64,000 nt of DNA from Faecalispora jeddahensis (GTDB lineage: Bacteria > Bacillota > Clostridia > Oscillospirales > Acutalibacteraceae): contig NZ_CBYL010000006.1 in NCBI RefSeq assembly GCF_000577335.1, positions 59,342-123,341 on the forward strand, given 5' to 3'. Positions 17,477 to 27,436 of this stretch are shown in pieces. The position numbers were made by a program, and so were the translations under genes. The notes under the pieces are model-generated. The model was not told the DNA's origin. It made no database searches and saw nothing but the letters and a program-made list of their open reading frames with translations. The stretch's first letter is position 1, and every line of letters begins with the position of its first letter.

Positions 17477-20083
17477 ATGAACGATTTTCATAGAAAAAGC
17501 CCGCAGCAGATCATGGATCTGCTAAAAGTGGATGACAGAGGCCTGCATGATGTAAAAATAAAAATTCAAAGAGAAAAATTCGGCTATAATGAACTGGAAG
17601 AAGCAGTCTCCAAGAGCGCTGTGCTGGTTTTTTTTGAACAATTTAAGGATTTTCTCGTTCTCATATTACTGGCGGCCGCGACAATATCCGCTTTCCTGGG
17701 GAAACTGGAAAGCACACTGGTCATCCTGGTGGTAGTAATCATCAACGCGATACTGGGTACCGTGCAGCATATTAAGGCGGAGCAGTCCTTAAAAAGTCTG
17801 AAGGCTCTTTCCTCCCCTACCGCCAAAGTGTTAAGAAGCGAAAAAAAGATGGAGATTCCATCCCGAGAGCTTCTGGTGGGAGATATCTGCTACCTTGATG
17901 CGGGTGATTACGTGAGTGCGGACGGCAGAATTCTGGAATCTTACAACCTGCAGGTCAATGAAAGCTCCCTTACCGGCGAATCGGAAAGCGTCGTTAAAAC
18001 AACGGAAGTGATAGACAAAGCGGATGTTGCCATTGGCGACAGAAAGAATATGGTCTTTTCCGGCAGCTTTGTTACCTATGGCCGCGCTGTTGTACTTGTT
18101 ACCAACATCGGAATGAAAACCGAAATAGGAAAGATCGCTCATTTGCTGGAAAGCGCCAAAGAAAAGAAAACGCCGCTTCAGGAAAGCCTGGATCATTTCG
18201 GGAAAAAGCTCGCTTTCCTGATCCTTGTCGTATCAGCTTTTGTGTTTTTGCTGGATCTATTCAGAGGCCGCGAGTTCATAGATTCCTTTATGTTTGCGGT
18301 TTCCCTTGCGGTTGCGGCGATCCCGGAGGCACTGAGTTCCATCGTGACGATCGTGCTTGCGCTCGGAACGCAGAAGATGGCAAAGGCCAACGCGATCATC
18401 CGAAAGCTGCAGGCAGTGGAAAGCCTTGGGAGCATCTCGGTGATCTGCTCGGATAAAACCGGAACCCTGACACAGAACAAAATGACCGTGCAAAAGGTGT
18501 TCGTGGATGATAAGGTGGTGGAGCATGATAAGCTGGACCCCGATCAGGACCTGGAAAAGAAGCTGGTATTGATGGCCCTGCTGTGCAATGACGCGGTGAC
18601 GGTTGAGAAAAAAGAAATTGGTGACCCGACTGAAATCGCTCTTGTGAATTTAGGCGAACTCTATCATCTGGATGAATTGCTGATCCGAAAAGCATACCCC
18701 AGATTCGCCGAGCTGCCCTTTGATTCTGAGCGGAAACTGATGAGCACCGTAAACACACTGGAAGGCAAAACCCTCATGATCACAAAAGGGGCTTTGGATG
18801 TACTGCTTTCAAGGTCGGCAAGGCTGGAAACCTCTGACGGGATACAGGAGCTTACAGCGGAACATAAGCAGGAGATCGAGAAAATCAACAGGGATTTTTC
18901 GGGAAACGGCCTGAGGGTGCTTGCCTTTGCCTACAAGGAGCTTCCGGAAGAGCGGGAACTCTGGATGGAAGATGAAAAAGACTTGACATTTGTTGGGCTC
19001 ATCGCAATGATGGACCCGCCAAGAGCAGAATCCGCACAGGCCGTGGCAGACTGCATCAGTGCGGGAATCAAGCCCGTAATGATCACCGGGGACCACAAGA
19101 TAACGGCCTCGGCCATCGCGAAACAGATTGGAATATTAAACGACGAATCGGAAGCGATCGAAGGATTTGAACTGGAAAGCATGACGGACGAAGTGCTGAA
19201 AAAGAGAGTGGAAGACATCTCCGTTTACGCGAGAGTATCGCCTGAGCATAAAATCCGGATCGTGAGAGCATGGCAGGAGAAGGGAAAAGTCGTTGCGATG
19301 ACCGGCGACGGAGTGAACGACGCACCGGCTTTAAAGCAGGCGGATATCGGAATTGCGATGGGAATTACAGGCACCGAGGTTGCAAAAGACGCAGCCGCGA
19401 TGGTGCTGACGGACGATAATTTCTCCACCATCGTCAGAGCGATTTCCAACGGAAGAAGCATCTACGGAAATATCAAGAATTCCATCAAATTTCTGTTATC
19501 TGGAAACACGGCGGGTATTCTTTCGGTGCTTTATGCTTCGCTGTGCGCGCTGCCGAATCCATTTGCGCCGGTACACCTGCTTTTTATTAACTTGGTCACA
19601 GACAGTCTTCCCGCTATCGCCATCGGGCTTGAACCGCATAATGAAACCATCATTAAGGAAACGCCGAGAGACCGAAACACGCCGATACTGGACAAAAGCT
19701 TTGCGGTTGAAGTCGTGCTTGAGGGACTCCTCATAGCGATCGGAACCATGCTTGCATACTACGTTGGCCTCTCTGCCGGCGGCGCGGAAACAGCGCGCAC
19801 CATGGCGTTTGCCACCCTATGTCTTTCAAGGCTTCTCCACGGGTTCAACTCCAGGGGAAAAGAATCTCTGTTTCGGCTGGGAATTCTGACAAACAAATTC
19901 ATCTGGATTGCCGTGGCCATCGGTTCCCTGATGCTGCTTGCTGTTTTGACGTTCCAGCCGCTCATGGTTCTTTTTGAAATTGCGCCGTTGACTGGAAATC
20001 AATACGGAATCATCTTCGGACTATCGCTTATGCCTTTGATTTTGATTCAAATTTATAAGACATTTTTTATCCGAAGAAAATAA
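17477..20083 (+). CDS. P2-type cation-transporting ATPase (Ca2+/Mn2+ exporter type)
   Basis: An 868-residue P-type ATPase of the SERCA-like P2A group. Visible motifs: actuator TGES at 166-169, PEAL in membrane helix 4 (283-286), phosphorylated Asp326 in DKTGTLT, and GDGVNDAPALK in the hinge. About ten membrane helices. Homologues behind the same riboswitch class (for example YoaB of lactococci) are linked to Mn2+ efflux, so manganese export is the best inference; calcium remains possible from sequence alone. GAGGAG stands 8 nt before the ATG at 17477. Single gene with a strong terminator. Confidence 0.92.
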   Translation: MNDFHRKSPQQIMDLLKVDDRGLHDVKIKIQREKFGYNELEEAVSKSAVLVFFEQFKDFLVLILLAAATISAFLGKLESTLVILVVVIINAILGTVQHIKAEQSLKSLKALSSPTAKVLRSEKKMEIPSRELLVGDICYLDAGDYVSADGRILESYNLQVNESSLTGESESVVKTTEVIDKADVAIGDRKNMVFSGSFVTYGRAVVLVTNIGMKTEIGKIAHLLESAKEKKTPLQESLDHFGKKLAFLILVVSAFVFLLDLFRGREFIDSFMFAVSLAVAAIPEALSSIVTIVLALGTQKMAKANAIIRKLQAVESLGSISVICSDKTGTLTQNKMTVQKVFVDDKVVEHDKLDPDQDLEKKLVLMALLCNDAVTVEKKEIGDPTEIALVNLGELYHLDELLIRKAYPRFAELPFDSERKLMSTVNTLEGKTLMITKGALDVLLSRSARLETSDGIQELTAEHKQEIEKINRDFSGNGLRVLAFAYKELPEERELWMEDEKDLTFVGLIAMMDPPRAESAQAVADCISAGIKPVMITGDHKITASAIAKQIGILNDESEAIEGFELESMTDEVLKKRVEDISVYARVSPEHKIRIVRAWQEKGKVVAMTGDGVNDAPALKQADIGIAMGITGTEVAKDAAAMVLTDDNFSTIVRAISNGRSIYGNIKNSIKFLLSGNTAGILSVLYASLCALPNPFAPVHLLFINLVTDSLPAIAIGLEPHNETIIKETPRDRNTPILDKSFAVEVVLEGLLIAIGTMLAYYVGLSAGGAETARTMAFATLCLSRLLHGFNSRGKESLFRLGILTNKFIWIAVAIGSLMLLAVLTFQPLMVLFEIAPLTGNQYGIIFGLSLMPLILIQIYKTFFIRRK

Positions 20084-20120
20084 CGGCAGATTTTTTCCGC
20101 TCCGTTCGGCTTTACCAAAA

Positions 20121-20157
20121 GCAAGGGATACCCATGACGGGTATCCCTTGCCCTGTT
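20121..20157 (+). terminator. Terminator of the cation ATPase gene
   Basis: GCAAGGGATACCC and GGGTATCCCTTGC make a perfect 13-bp stem with an ATGAC loop, followed by CCTGTTTTT. Nothing else is evident in the remaining 150 bp before the EamA gene end. Confidence 0.88.
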
Positions 20158-20307
20158 TTTGATCACTCATTTTATTTATAGAAAACTGGACTCACGCTTT
20201 GCAGCTTGTTGCCTATTCCATTCCCGCACAAGAAGAATGGAGCACCATGTTTTGGGATTTGATATTCTGTGCCTGCCGCCGCACCTGATACCGGGACTTA
20301 TTCCCCA

Positions 20308-21273
20308 TCATTTAGCAATGCGTTGCTCTTTTTTCGTTTCGAGCGGGATCAAATCGATCGATTCTTCTTTGCCCGTCGATTTATTTTTAGGGGAAAACTT
20401 GTTTTCCGAAAGGAACAGCCCAATCAAGGTAAGTACAATTCCCAGCCCGGCAATCCCTGTTATTTTTTCCTTCAGTACAATCATAGAGGCAACAACGGTA
20501 ATAACCGGAACCATATAAATATAAACACTTGTTTTGACCGCACCCAATTTTTTCACAGCCGAGTTCCATGTTACAAAGCACATAGCCGATGCGCCAACAC
20601 TTAAAAAGAGAATGTTACACAAATAGACCGGTTCAAGGAGCCGATTTATTTCAGGCTGAAAACCAAACAGAAAGAGTGCGGGCAGCATAAATACCAGCCC
20701 ATACAAAAAGATTCTGCGCGTTGTTGGAATCATGGGATAGCCAAATTTGCTGATTTGTTTGGTTAGGACAGAATACGCAGACCACACAATGGCGGCTAAA
20801 ACAGCCAGCAGATCCCCCAATGGGTTCAACTGTAAAACAGAGTTGCCATTCAAGCTGATCAAAACAATTCCGACCAGCGCAATGAGAAAACCGATGAAAA
20901 ACTGCAATTTACATCTTTTGCCGCGCAAAAATAAATGCGAAAAAATAGCTGTGAAGAAGGGAGAGATGGAAATGACTACTCCCACATTGGAGGCAAGCGT
21001 ATAAGTAAGGGCAATATTCTCCAAAAGATAATATAATGTAACGCCACACAACCCCGCAGCCGCAAAGTACAGCTCCTGCCTGCGCTCTCTGACTCTCAGT
21101 CGATGCGGAAAAACAGCAAAAAGAAGGATCGTTGCTATGGTAAACCTCAAAAAGAGGATTTCGACCGGCGTAATTACGTTGAGCAAAATCTTGGTTGATA
21201 TGAAGGTCATTCCCCATATGAAAATGGTGATAACGGCCAGAATATGTCCGTTGATATTTTTTTCCTGATCCAT
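20308..21273 (-). CDS. EamA/DMT-family transporter
   Basis: A 321-residue membrane protein with ten predicted helices in two EamA repeats (AVITIFIWGMTFISTKIL start; second repeat begins GDLLAVLAAIVWSAYSVLTKQI). The family exports or imports amino acids, nucleosides and other metabolites; substrate unknown. The C-terminal 30 residues are charged and cytoplasmic. AAAGGA precedes the ATG at 21273. The AraC gene lies 36 bp upstream on the same strand, so both probably form one operon. Confidence 0.9.
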   Translation of the reverse strand: MDQEKNINGHILAVITIFIWGMTFISTKILLNVITPVEILFLRFTIATILLFAVFPHRLRVRERRQELYFAAAGLCGVTLYYLLENIALTYTLASNVGVVISISPFFTAIFSHLFLRGKRCKLQFFIGFLIALVGIVLISLNGNSVLQLNPLGDLLAVLAAIVWSAYSVLTKQISKFGYPMIPTTRRIFLYGLVFMLPALFLFGFQPEINRLLEPVYLCNILFLSVGASAMCFVTWNSAVKKLGAVKTSVYIYMVPVITVVASMIVLKEKITGIAGLGIVLTLIGLFLSENKFSPKNKSTGKEESIDLIPLETKKEQRIAK

Positions 21274-21309
21274 GAAAAATCCTTTCCGTACAACATTTCG
21301 ATACGAAAG

Positions 21310-22173
21310 CTAAAAAATACTGCGATACTGCTTCGGTGTAAGACCAATATACTTTTTAAAGAAATTAGAAAAGTGGCTCTGGTCTGCAAATCCAGTTTGC
21401 AAGGCGACCTCAATGAGCGGCAAGCCCTGCTCCAAAAGCTGTTTTGCCTTATGAATACGAATGGTTTCCAAATAGCTGTACGGGGTAATCCCTTTCTGCT
21501 TGGTAAAGGAACGCAGCAGATAATATTTACTCAAGCCCGTCAAATCGCTCAAATCATTCAGCGTAATGTTATTCATATAGTTCTTCTCCAGAAACTCACA
21601 AATGGCTTTTGTTTCTGCACTTTGCTCGATTTTGGGGAAGGGTACGTCCTGCTCTGTATACTCTGTAAGAAGCTGTTCTAAAAGGAAAAAGAAGATTTCT
21701 TCCTTTCTGAAATCCTGTTCTTCCTGCATGATCATCAAATGAAGCTCTTTGAGCAAAGAAACCAGCTCACTTTGAAAAATCACCTGCGAGGTAAAATATG
21801 GCTGCTCCTCTTTCCCTGTGATCTCTAATACGGCCCTGCCCATCGTTTCCGTCTGAATATTCAGGCAACGATAGTCCAGAGCTTTTCCATCTATTTGCGC
21901 GCAGGTATGATTGTCCCGCGGATTAAACAACAGCAAATCGCCCGGCTCTATGGTATACTCCCTGTTTTTACAGGACAGATATCGCTGGCCGCTTTCGATT
22001 AATCCAAGCACATAATACTCATGAAAATGGTTGGGGAATTTCTGCATAATCCCCTGAAAGCAGTAAGCCTCTATCTTTAAATCCGGATCAAATTTTACCG
22101 TCCTGATTTCTTTTTTCAAAAAATCACCACCCAGAATGTGATCGCATCCTTCCACTGAAAACCGGCAGCTCAT
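21310..22173 (-). CDS. AraC-family transcriptional regulator
   Basis: About 287 residues. The N-terminal cupin-like sensor has FPNHFHEYYVLGLIESG and EPGDLLLFNP. The C-terminal double helix-turn-helix has LNDLSDLTGLSKYYLLRSF and the VALQTGFADQSHFSNFFKK signature. The ATG at 22173 has GGGGAGG two bases before it (rather close); a TTG at 22218 would add 15 residues. The transporter downstream is the likely target, so this may sense an exported metabolite. Confidence 0.9.
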   Translation of the reverse strand: MSCRFSVEGCDHILGGDFLKKEIRTVKFDPDLKIEAYCFQGIMQKFPNHFHEYYVLGLIESGQRYLSCKNREYTIEPGDLLLFNPRDNHTCAQIDGKALDYRCLNIQTETMGRAVLEITGKEEQPYFTSQVIFQSELVSLLKELHLMIMQEEQDFRKEEIFFFLLEQLLTEYTEQDVPFPKIEQSAETKAICEFLEKNYMNNITLNDLSDLTGLSKYYLLRSFTKQKGITPYSYLETIRIHKAKQLLEQGLPLIEVALQTGFADQSHFSNFFKKYIGLTPKQYRSIF

Positions 22174-22374
22174 TTCCTCCCCGGGCTTTGGTGGGGAAGA
22201 AATTACTATTCCAAACAAGGTCTTTTAAGCGAACCGGTAATCAACAGTGTAGTACAAAACGCCGCGGAATTCTTGTATGATATTGCCCTTATGACCTGCA
22301 TCAAGTTATAAGGTGATCTTCCTTCCTGTGCACTTCGTCTGCGAAGATTTTTCAGGTGTATTTCGCTGCTGCAA

Positions 22375-23808
22375 TTACTTTACAATCTGCTCTGTACCCT
22401 GCCACGCCTGTTTTAATAATGCCACCGCAGCCGGAATTTCTTCGATTTTCAGGCAGGCGAACCCCAACAGGAGCATGCTCTCGTACCCGTTTTGCGGTGG
22501 GGCAAAATAGTATTGCGATACCCCGTACACCTTCACTCCCTGCTGAAAAGCCGCCTGAATCAGCTTTTGCTCATCCCAGCCGTTGTTGACACGCAGAAGA
22601 AAATGCAGCCCGGCGGAATCCCCCCTGATTTCGGCTTCCGGCAGCAGGCGGCGCACCGCGGAAACGATCGTTTCTCTTTTTTGTCGGTACAGATTGCGCA
22701 TTCGGTTCAGGTGGCGCTCAAAATGTCCCTCGTCAATAAAGCGGCACAGGGTTTTCTGGTCCATTTTCGGTACCGGACAGATGTAAAAACTGAGCTTTTT
22801 CTGGTATGCATCCAGCAGATGACGCGGCAGCACCATGTAGCTGACCCGCAGCGCGGGCGAAAGCGATTTGGAGAAGGCGCCCATATAAATCACCCGGCCG
22901 GTTTCGTCCATCCCCTGCAAAGACGGGATCGGCTTGCCGGAATAGCGGAACTCACTGTCGTAATCGTCCTCGATCAGGTAGCGGCCCGGCTTTTCATTTG
23001 CCCAGTTCAACAGCTGAATCCGGCGGCTGACCGGCATAATGGTGCCGGTCGGGAACTGATGTGACGGCGTAATGCAGGCCACATTCGCCTGGCTCTCGCT
23101 CAGCGCATCCGGCCGCATTCCGCTTTCATCCAGAGGGATCGGGCGGCAAAGCGCGCGGCTGCTTTTAAAGATCATATTGAGCTTTTCATAGCCCGGGTTT
23201 TCAATGGCGTACGCAGAATCCGCATCGAACAGCTGAATCAGGAGCAGGAGCAGAAATTCTGTTCCCGAGCTGATGACGATTTGATCCGCACAGCAGTTCA
23301 CGCCGCGTGAATAATGCAGATAGTGAGCAATGCTCTCGCGCAGGCCGGGATCGCCCTTGGGGTCGCCCGCCGTTAACAGATCGCGGTCGTACTCGTTGAT
23401 CACCTCTTTGGTGAGTCTGCGCCAGATCGAAAACGGAAAGCTGTCGTGATCGACTCCCTGATGGGAAAAGTCATACCGGAAGCTGACACTCTCACGCAGC
23501 GGGGCGATCTCTTTTTTCGGTTCCTGATTCATACGCAGAATCCCGCCCAAATCCGCGACATAATATCCGCTTTTCTCCCGCGCAACAAGGTATCCTTCGG
23601 CCACCAGCTGATTATAGGCCGCCTGAACGGTATTCTGGCTGCAATGCAGGTAAGCGGAAAGCTGCCGTTTCGACGGCATCTTTTCATCTTTCAGATAATT
23701 TCCACCGGTGATCTCATGCTTAAAAAAATCATACAGCTGCTGAAACAGCGGAACATCCGCCCGTTTTTCCAGCCGCAGAGAAATTTCATTCAAATCGCTC
23801 GCCCCCAT
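22375..23808 (-). CDS. pdxR: MocR-type regulator of vitamin B6 synthesis
   Basis: A 477-residue fusion of a GntR winged helix (KMPSKRQLSAYLHCSQNTVQAAYNQL) to a class-I aminotransferase domain. The PLP lysine lies in GAFSKSLSPALR, and LIEDDYDSEFRY is the usual PdxR segment. PdxR proteins sense PLP and switch pdxST. It is divergent from pdxS with a 161-bp shared intergenic region that holds TATAAT at 23863. This context makes the identification firm. Confidence 0.93.
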   Translation of the reverse strand: MGASDLNEISLRLEKRADVPLFQQLYDFFKHEITGGNYLKDEKMPSKRQLSAYLHCSQNTVQAAYNQLVAEGYLVAREKSGYYVADLGGILRMNQEPKKEIAPLRESVSFRYDFSHQGVDHDSFPFSIWRRLTKEVINEYDRDLLTAGDPKGDPGLRESIAHYLHYSRGVNCCADQIVISSGTEFLLLLLIQLFDADSAYAIENPGYEKLNMIFKSSRALCRPIPLDESGMRPDALSESQANVACITPSHQFPTGTIMPVSRRIQLLNWANEKPGRYLIEDDYDSEFRYSGKPIPSLQGMDETGRVIYMGAFSKSLSPALRVSYMVLPRHLLDAYQKKLSFYICPVPKMDQKTLCRFIDEGHFERHLNRMRNLYRQKRETIVSAVRRLLPEAEIRGDSAGLHFLLRVNNGWDEQKLIQAAFQQGVKVYGVSQYYFAPPQNGYESMLLLGFACLKIEEIPAAVALLKQAWQGTEQIVK

Positions 23809-23969
23809 CTGATACCATCAAAATTTCCATATCTGGCACTTTTTATATGATCAATTCTCTTCTATAATAAAACAAACCTTAAAAACATGCAAGTATTATC
23901 GGTGCGCTTTCCGTCGGCGGTTTGCTTTGGAAAGCGGCATTACTGGAATCGAAACGGGAGGCTGATTCA

Positions 23970-24842
23970 ATGAGTAACAGATATGAACTGAACAAAAACC
24001 TGGCCCAAATGCTCAAGGGCGGCGTTATTATGGACGTAACCACACCGGAGCAGGCGAAAATTGCCGAGGAAGCCGGAGCCTGCGCCGTTATGGCGCTGGA
24101 ACGAATCCCCGCGGATATTCGTGCGGCGGGCGGTGTTTCCAGAATGAGCGATCCTAAGATGATCAGGGGCATCCAGCAGGCTGTCAGCATTCCGGTTATG
24201 GCCAAGGTAAGAATCGGGCATTTTGCAGAAGCGCAGATTTTGCAGGCGATCGAGATCGACTACATCGATGAAAGCGAAGTGCTGTCCCCTGCGGATGATC
24301 TTTACCATATTGACAAAACCAAGTTCGACGTTCCGTTTGTGTGCGGCGCCAAGAATCTGGGAGAAGCGCTGCGCAGAATCGCCGAAGGGGCCTCTATGAT
24401 CCGCACAAAGGGCGAGCCCGGCACCGGGGACGTTGTGCAGGCGGTACGCCACATGCGCTTGATCAACCGGCAGATTCGCGAGATTCAGAACACCCGGGAG
24501 GATGAGTTGTTCCACACCGCAAAAGAGCTGCAGGTACCCTATGAGCTGGTGCGCAGCGTCTTTGAAACCGGCCGTCTGCCCGTCGTCAACTTTGCGGCCG
24601 GCGGCATCGCAACGCCCGCGGACGCGGCGCTGATGATGCAGCTTGGCGCCGAGGGCGTGTTTGTGGGCTCCGGTATTTTCAAGTCCGGCAATCCGGCCAA
24701 AAGAGCCCGTGCCATCGTGCAGGCGGTGACGAACTACAATGACCCCGTGCTTCTGGCAGAGCTTTCGGAAGACCTGGGAGAAGCGATGGTGGGAATCAAC
24801 GAGCAGGAAATCGAGCTGCTCATGGCGGAGCGCGGCATATGA
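23970..24842 (+). CDS. pdxS: PLP synthase subunit PdxS
   Basis: A 290-residue (beta/alpha)8 enzyme that makes pyridoxal 5'-phosphate from ribose 5-phosphate, glyceraldehyde 3-phosphate and ammonia. The sequence is near-canonical: [18 protein letters not shown] with the active-site Asp, [14 protein letters not shown] with the Schiff-base Lys, [10 protein letters not shown], and [10 protein letters not shown]. The ATG at 23970 has ACGGGAGG in front; the 16 upstream codons are not used. It overlaps pdxT by four bases (ATGA). Confidence 0.98.
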   Translation: MSNRYELNKNLAQMLKGGVIMDVTTPEQAKIAEEAGACAVMALERIPADIRAAGGVSRMSDPKMIRGIQQAVSIPVMAKVRIGHFAEAQILQAIEIDYIDESEVLSPADDLYHIDKTKFDVPFVCGAKNLGEALRRIAEGASMIRTKGEPGTGDVVQAVRHMRLINRQIREIQNTREDELFHTAKELQVPYELVRSVFETGRLPVVNFAAGGIATPADAALMMQLGAEGVFVGSGIFKSGNPAKRARAIVQAVTNYNDPVLLAELSEDLGEAMVGINEQEIELLMAERGI

Positions 24843-25426
24843 AAATCGGAGTTTTGGCATTGCAGGGCGGCTTCGCGGAGCATATTGCCGCACTGAACAA
24901 GCTCGGTATCCCCTGTGTGGAAATCCGGAAAAAAGCAGATTTTGATGATTCGCTGGACGCGCTGATTCTCCCTGGCGGGGAAAGCACGGTCGTGGGAAAG
25001 CTGCTGCATCAGACAGAGCTGTTTGACCCCATTCAAGAACGGATTCAGAAGGAGATGCCCGTATGGGGCACGTGCGCCGGGCTGATTCTTTTGGCCGACA
25101 CGATTGTAAACGAACCCAATTCGTATCTAAGGGGTATTGATCTGACCGTGAGAAGAAACGCCTACGGCCGGCAGCTTGGGAGCTTTTACACACAGGAGGA
25201 ATTCCGCGGCATTGGGAAAATCCCGATGACCTTTATCCGCGCGCCTCTGATCGAATCCGTGGGCAAAGGCGTTACTCCACTTTCTTTCTATGACGGAAAA
25301 ATAACCGCAGCAGAAAATGATACAATTCTGGTAACGACCTTTCATCCTGAACTGACGGATGATACGCGGGTTCTCGAGTATTTTCTCCGCAAGGTGAAGC
25401 AGCAGGCCATTCGTCCATCCGCATAA
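24839..25426 (+). CDS. pdxT: PLP synthase glutaminase subunit PdxT
   Basis: A 195-residue class-I glutamine amidotransferase that feeds ammonia to PdxS. The triad is complete: Cys79 in WGTCAGL, and His169 and Glu171 in [20 protein letters not shown] and LPGGEST are family signatures. Translationally coupled to pdxS by a 4-bp overlap. Confidence 0.97.
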   Translation: MKIGVLALQGGFAEHIAALNKLGIPCVEIRKKADFDDSLDALILPGGESTVVGKLLHQTELFDPIQERIQKEMPVWGTCAGLILLADTIVNEPNSYLRGIDLTVRRNAYGRQLGSFYTQEEFRGIGKIPMTFIRAPLIESVGKGVTPLSFYDGKITAAENDTILVTTFHPELTDDTRVLEYFLRKVKQQAIRPSA

Positions 25427-25483
25427 ACGGGCCTTATGTATCCGGCAGTTCTATTTTATTTCAGAAATGGGTAGTGATCCTGA

Positions 25484-25837
25484 TTGAATCATGAAAATAA
25501 TTCTTGCAGCCATCGTTATGATGTAGGGTATAGCTTCCGAATGCCCGGTGTGTTTTTCCGCAGCGTTCCCTGCGACCTGTGCGGCCACAGTATCTGCCTG
25601 ACTCTGCCCTGGCGGATTTTATATCTCGCAATCAATCTCGCGGGGGTATTCCTTTCTTATTTCGCGGCAGAGTCTGTCTCGATTCTGTTCTTCGGGAATA
25701 CACTCTCAGTAACTCTTTTCCTCTTCGTGCTTCTCATGTACGTCGTTGAGCTGATCTGCCGGGTAATTCTGAGATTTGCGAAGTGGAAAGAAACCGATGA
25801 GGCAAATCAGAAAAAGCCGGAACAATCCCTTGATTAA
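25484..25837 (+). CDS. Small hypothetical membrane protein
   Basis: Up to 117 residues with two predicted membrane helices (YLAINLAGVFLSYFAAESV and TLSVTLFLFVLLMYVVELI), a CDLC pair before the first helix and a charged tail. I do not recognise the family. The start is unsure: TTG at 25484, or ATG at 25541 with AGGG upstream. It follows pdxT by 57 bp and could be a read-through gene of that operon. Confidence 0.45.
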   Translation: MNHENNSCSHRYDVGYSFRMPGVFFRSVPCDLCGHSICLTLPWRILYLAINLAGVFLSYFAAESVSILFFGNTLSVTLFLFVLLMYVVELICRVILRFAKWKETDEANQKKPEQSLD

Positions 25838-25865
25838 ACGCATCATTCCAATCGAACTGACACCA

Positions 25866-25899
25866 TAAAAAGACTCCGCTTTTCAAAGCGGAGTCTTTT
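25866..25899. terminator. Bidirectional terminator
   Basis: AAAAGACTCCGCTTT and AAGCGGAGTCTTTTT form a long stem with T-runs on both sides, between the small membrane protein gene and rbsD. Confidence 0.85.
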
Positions 25900-25945
25900 T
25901 GAATGTCTTATTATCAATGTAGAATACCGCGATTTCACGCATAAA

Positions 25946-26389
25946 TCAATCCGCTACTCTTGAAAATTCAACATGAAACTTTTCTACATAGCGACTGATT
26001 CCGGATGCCGAATAAAGAACCAGATTACAGCAGCTTCCAAACTCACCGGTGCGGATAACAGCTTTGGCCGCCGGCATCAGTTCCTTGATCTTCTGCTCAC
26101 TGGCGGTCCCTCCCGGAATATTAGGCAGCAGCTCCTGTATCGTTTTGTACATATCGGGGTTATACTGTGGCATTAAATCAAATACTTCATACTGCTCCGC
26201 CACAAGATCATTCAGAACAGCACGCAGCACTTCCAGAAAAGATGGTATGCCGCGTACCAGCCCGAGATCAATGTAATTGCAGCCAGGCGGCACCGCCATT
26301 CCTGCATCAAGAATAATGATCGTATCTCCATGCCTGGCTTCGGCAATTGCCTGAGAAAGCTGTGCATTCAGAATTCCGTTTTTCTTCAT
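25946..26389 (-). CDS. rbsD: D-ribose pyranase
   Basis: A 147-residue RbsD/FucU-fold mutarotase that interconverts the pyranose and furanose forms of ribose. The N-terminus is canonical (MKKNGILNAQLSQAIAEA) with catalytic His20 and then Asp in ILDAGMAVPPG. The C-terminus (RTGEFGSCCNLVLYSASG plus about 18 residues) departs from the usual ending. No ribose transporter or ribokinase is adjacent; it follows a DegV gene by 32 bp and may share its transcript. Confidence 0.88.
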   Translation of the reverse strand: MKKNGILNAQLSQAIAEARHGDTIIILDAGMAVPPGCNYIDLGLVRGIPSFLEVLRAVLNDLVAEQYEVFDLMPQYNPDMYKTIQELLPNIPGGTASEQKIKELMPAAKAVIRTGEFGSCCNLVLYSASGISRYVEKFHVEFSRVAD

Positions 26390-26421
26390 ATCACTGTTCT
26401 CTTTTCATTTTATCATAAAAA

Positions 26422-27258
26422 TTAAAACGAAAGCACAATCCCACCGTCGTCGGCATACACCGTACTCAGGCCGCTGGCCTGAAAAATGATGACCTCTCGG
26501 AACGAAAACAGGCTTTTGATTTTCTCGCACAGCTCTTCCGCTTTTGCTCTGGCGTCCACGTGGGTGATCGCGAGAACCGATTCCGTCATATTGACCGCAT
26601 CACGCCGAATGATATTCAGGAGCTTCTCCATCGCCTGCTTTTCCCCGCGGGCCTTCTCCTTAAGCTCCAGAACGCCGTCTCCGTTGGAACCGAGAATCGG
26701 GATGATATGAAGCACCTTGCTTACAATCACCTGAATCCCTTTGATTCGGCCGTTCTTTTCCAGGTTATTCAAAGACACCGGTACAAACAGCGTCTGCAAA
26801 TGGGTAATGTAGTGGCTGAGCCTGAGAAGAATCTGGCTGTTCTCCATCCGCTGTTCCAGCATCCGTTTGAGCTGCAGCACCACAAGGGTTTGCCCTGCAG
26901 AAGCGGATTTGCTGTCGATCACATATACCTTGCTGGTGCTGCCGGATTCCTCCAGCATCTGCTTTGCAGCCATGGCGCTTTGAAAGGAACCGCTCAGCCG
27001 GGAAGAAATCGTAACCACATAATTGACTGCGCAGGACTTATAAGCCTCCAGATAATCATGCAGAGACGGACAGGCCGTGGTGATTTTACGCTTGCTGGCT
27101 TTCATTTTCCGGATCAGTTCGTCGGAATCCAATCCTTCATCCGTTAACGCCTCGTCGTCTATCAAGAGCTGGAACGGAATCCGCTTGATCTCATTGGGAT
27201 CGCCAAACACCTCTTCGTTAAAATCGACACAGCTGTCTACGATGATTTGATACTCCAC
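26422..27258 (-). CDS. DegV family fatty acid-binding protein
   Basis: A 278-residue member of the DegV family, whose members bind fatty acids and can act as the FakB lipid carrier for fatty acid kinase. Typical blocks: YQIIVDSCVDF, ITTACPSLHDYLEAYK, and TISSRLSGSFQSAMAAKQM. No FakA-like kinase is nearby. The start is GTG at 27258, with AGG 8 nt before it. Confidence 0.92.
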   Translation of the reverse strand: MEYQIIVDSCVDFNEEVFGDPNEIKRIPFQLLIDDEALTDEGLDSDELIRKMKASKRKITTACPSLHDYLEAYKSCAVNYVVTISSRLSGSFQSAMAAKQMLEESGSTSKVYVIDSKSASAGQTLVVLQLKRMLEQRMENSQILLRLSHYITHLQTLFVPVSLNNLEKNGRIKGIQVIVSKVLHIIPILGSNGDGVLELKEKARGEKQAMEKLLNIIRRDAVNMTESVLAITHVDARAKAEELCEKIKSLFSFREVIIFQASGLSTVYADDGGIVLSF

Positions 27259-27436
27259 TGGGCTTTCCTACCTTTCATTACCCACGGCATTGGGTATGAT
27301 CTTTTTCAATATGAATCAGTTTACCACTTTTTTACAGCAACTTCAAGATGTAATTTTCAAAATCAAATCAAAAGATTTTTAAAACTAAATAGAAGAAGCA
27401 TGGGCCCGATCGCTTTTTGACCGCGGGCCAGTCTAA

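Noticed and set aside
23967..25193. 408-codon minus-strand frame opposite pdxST
   Set aside because: Antisense of two canonical genes; no motif and no start signal.
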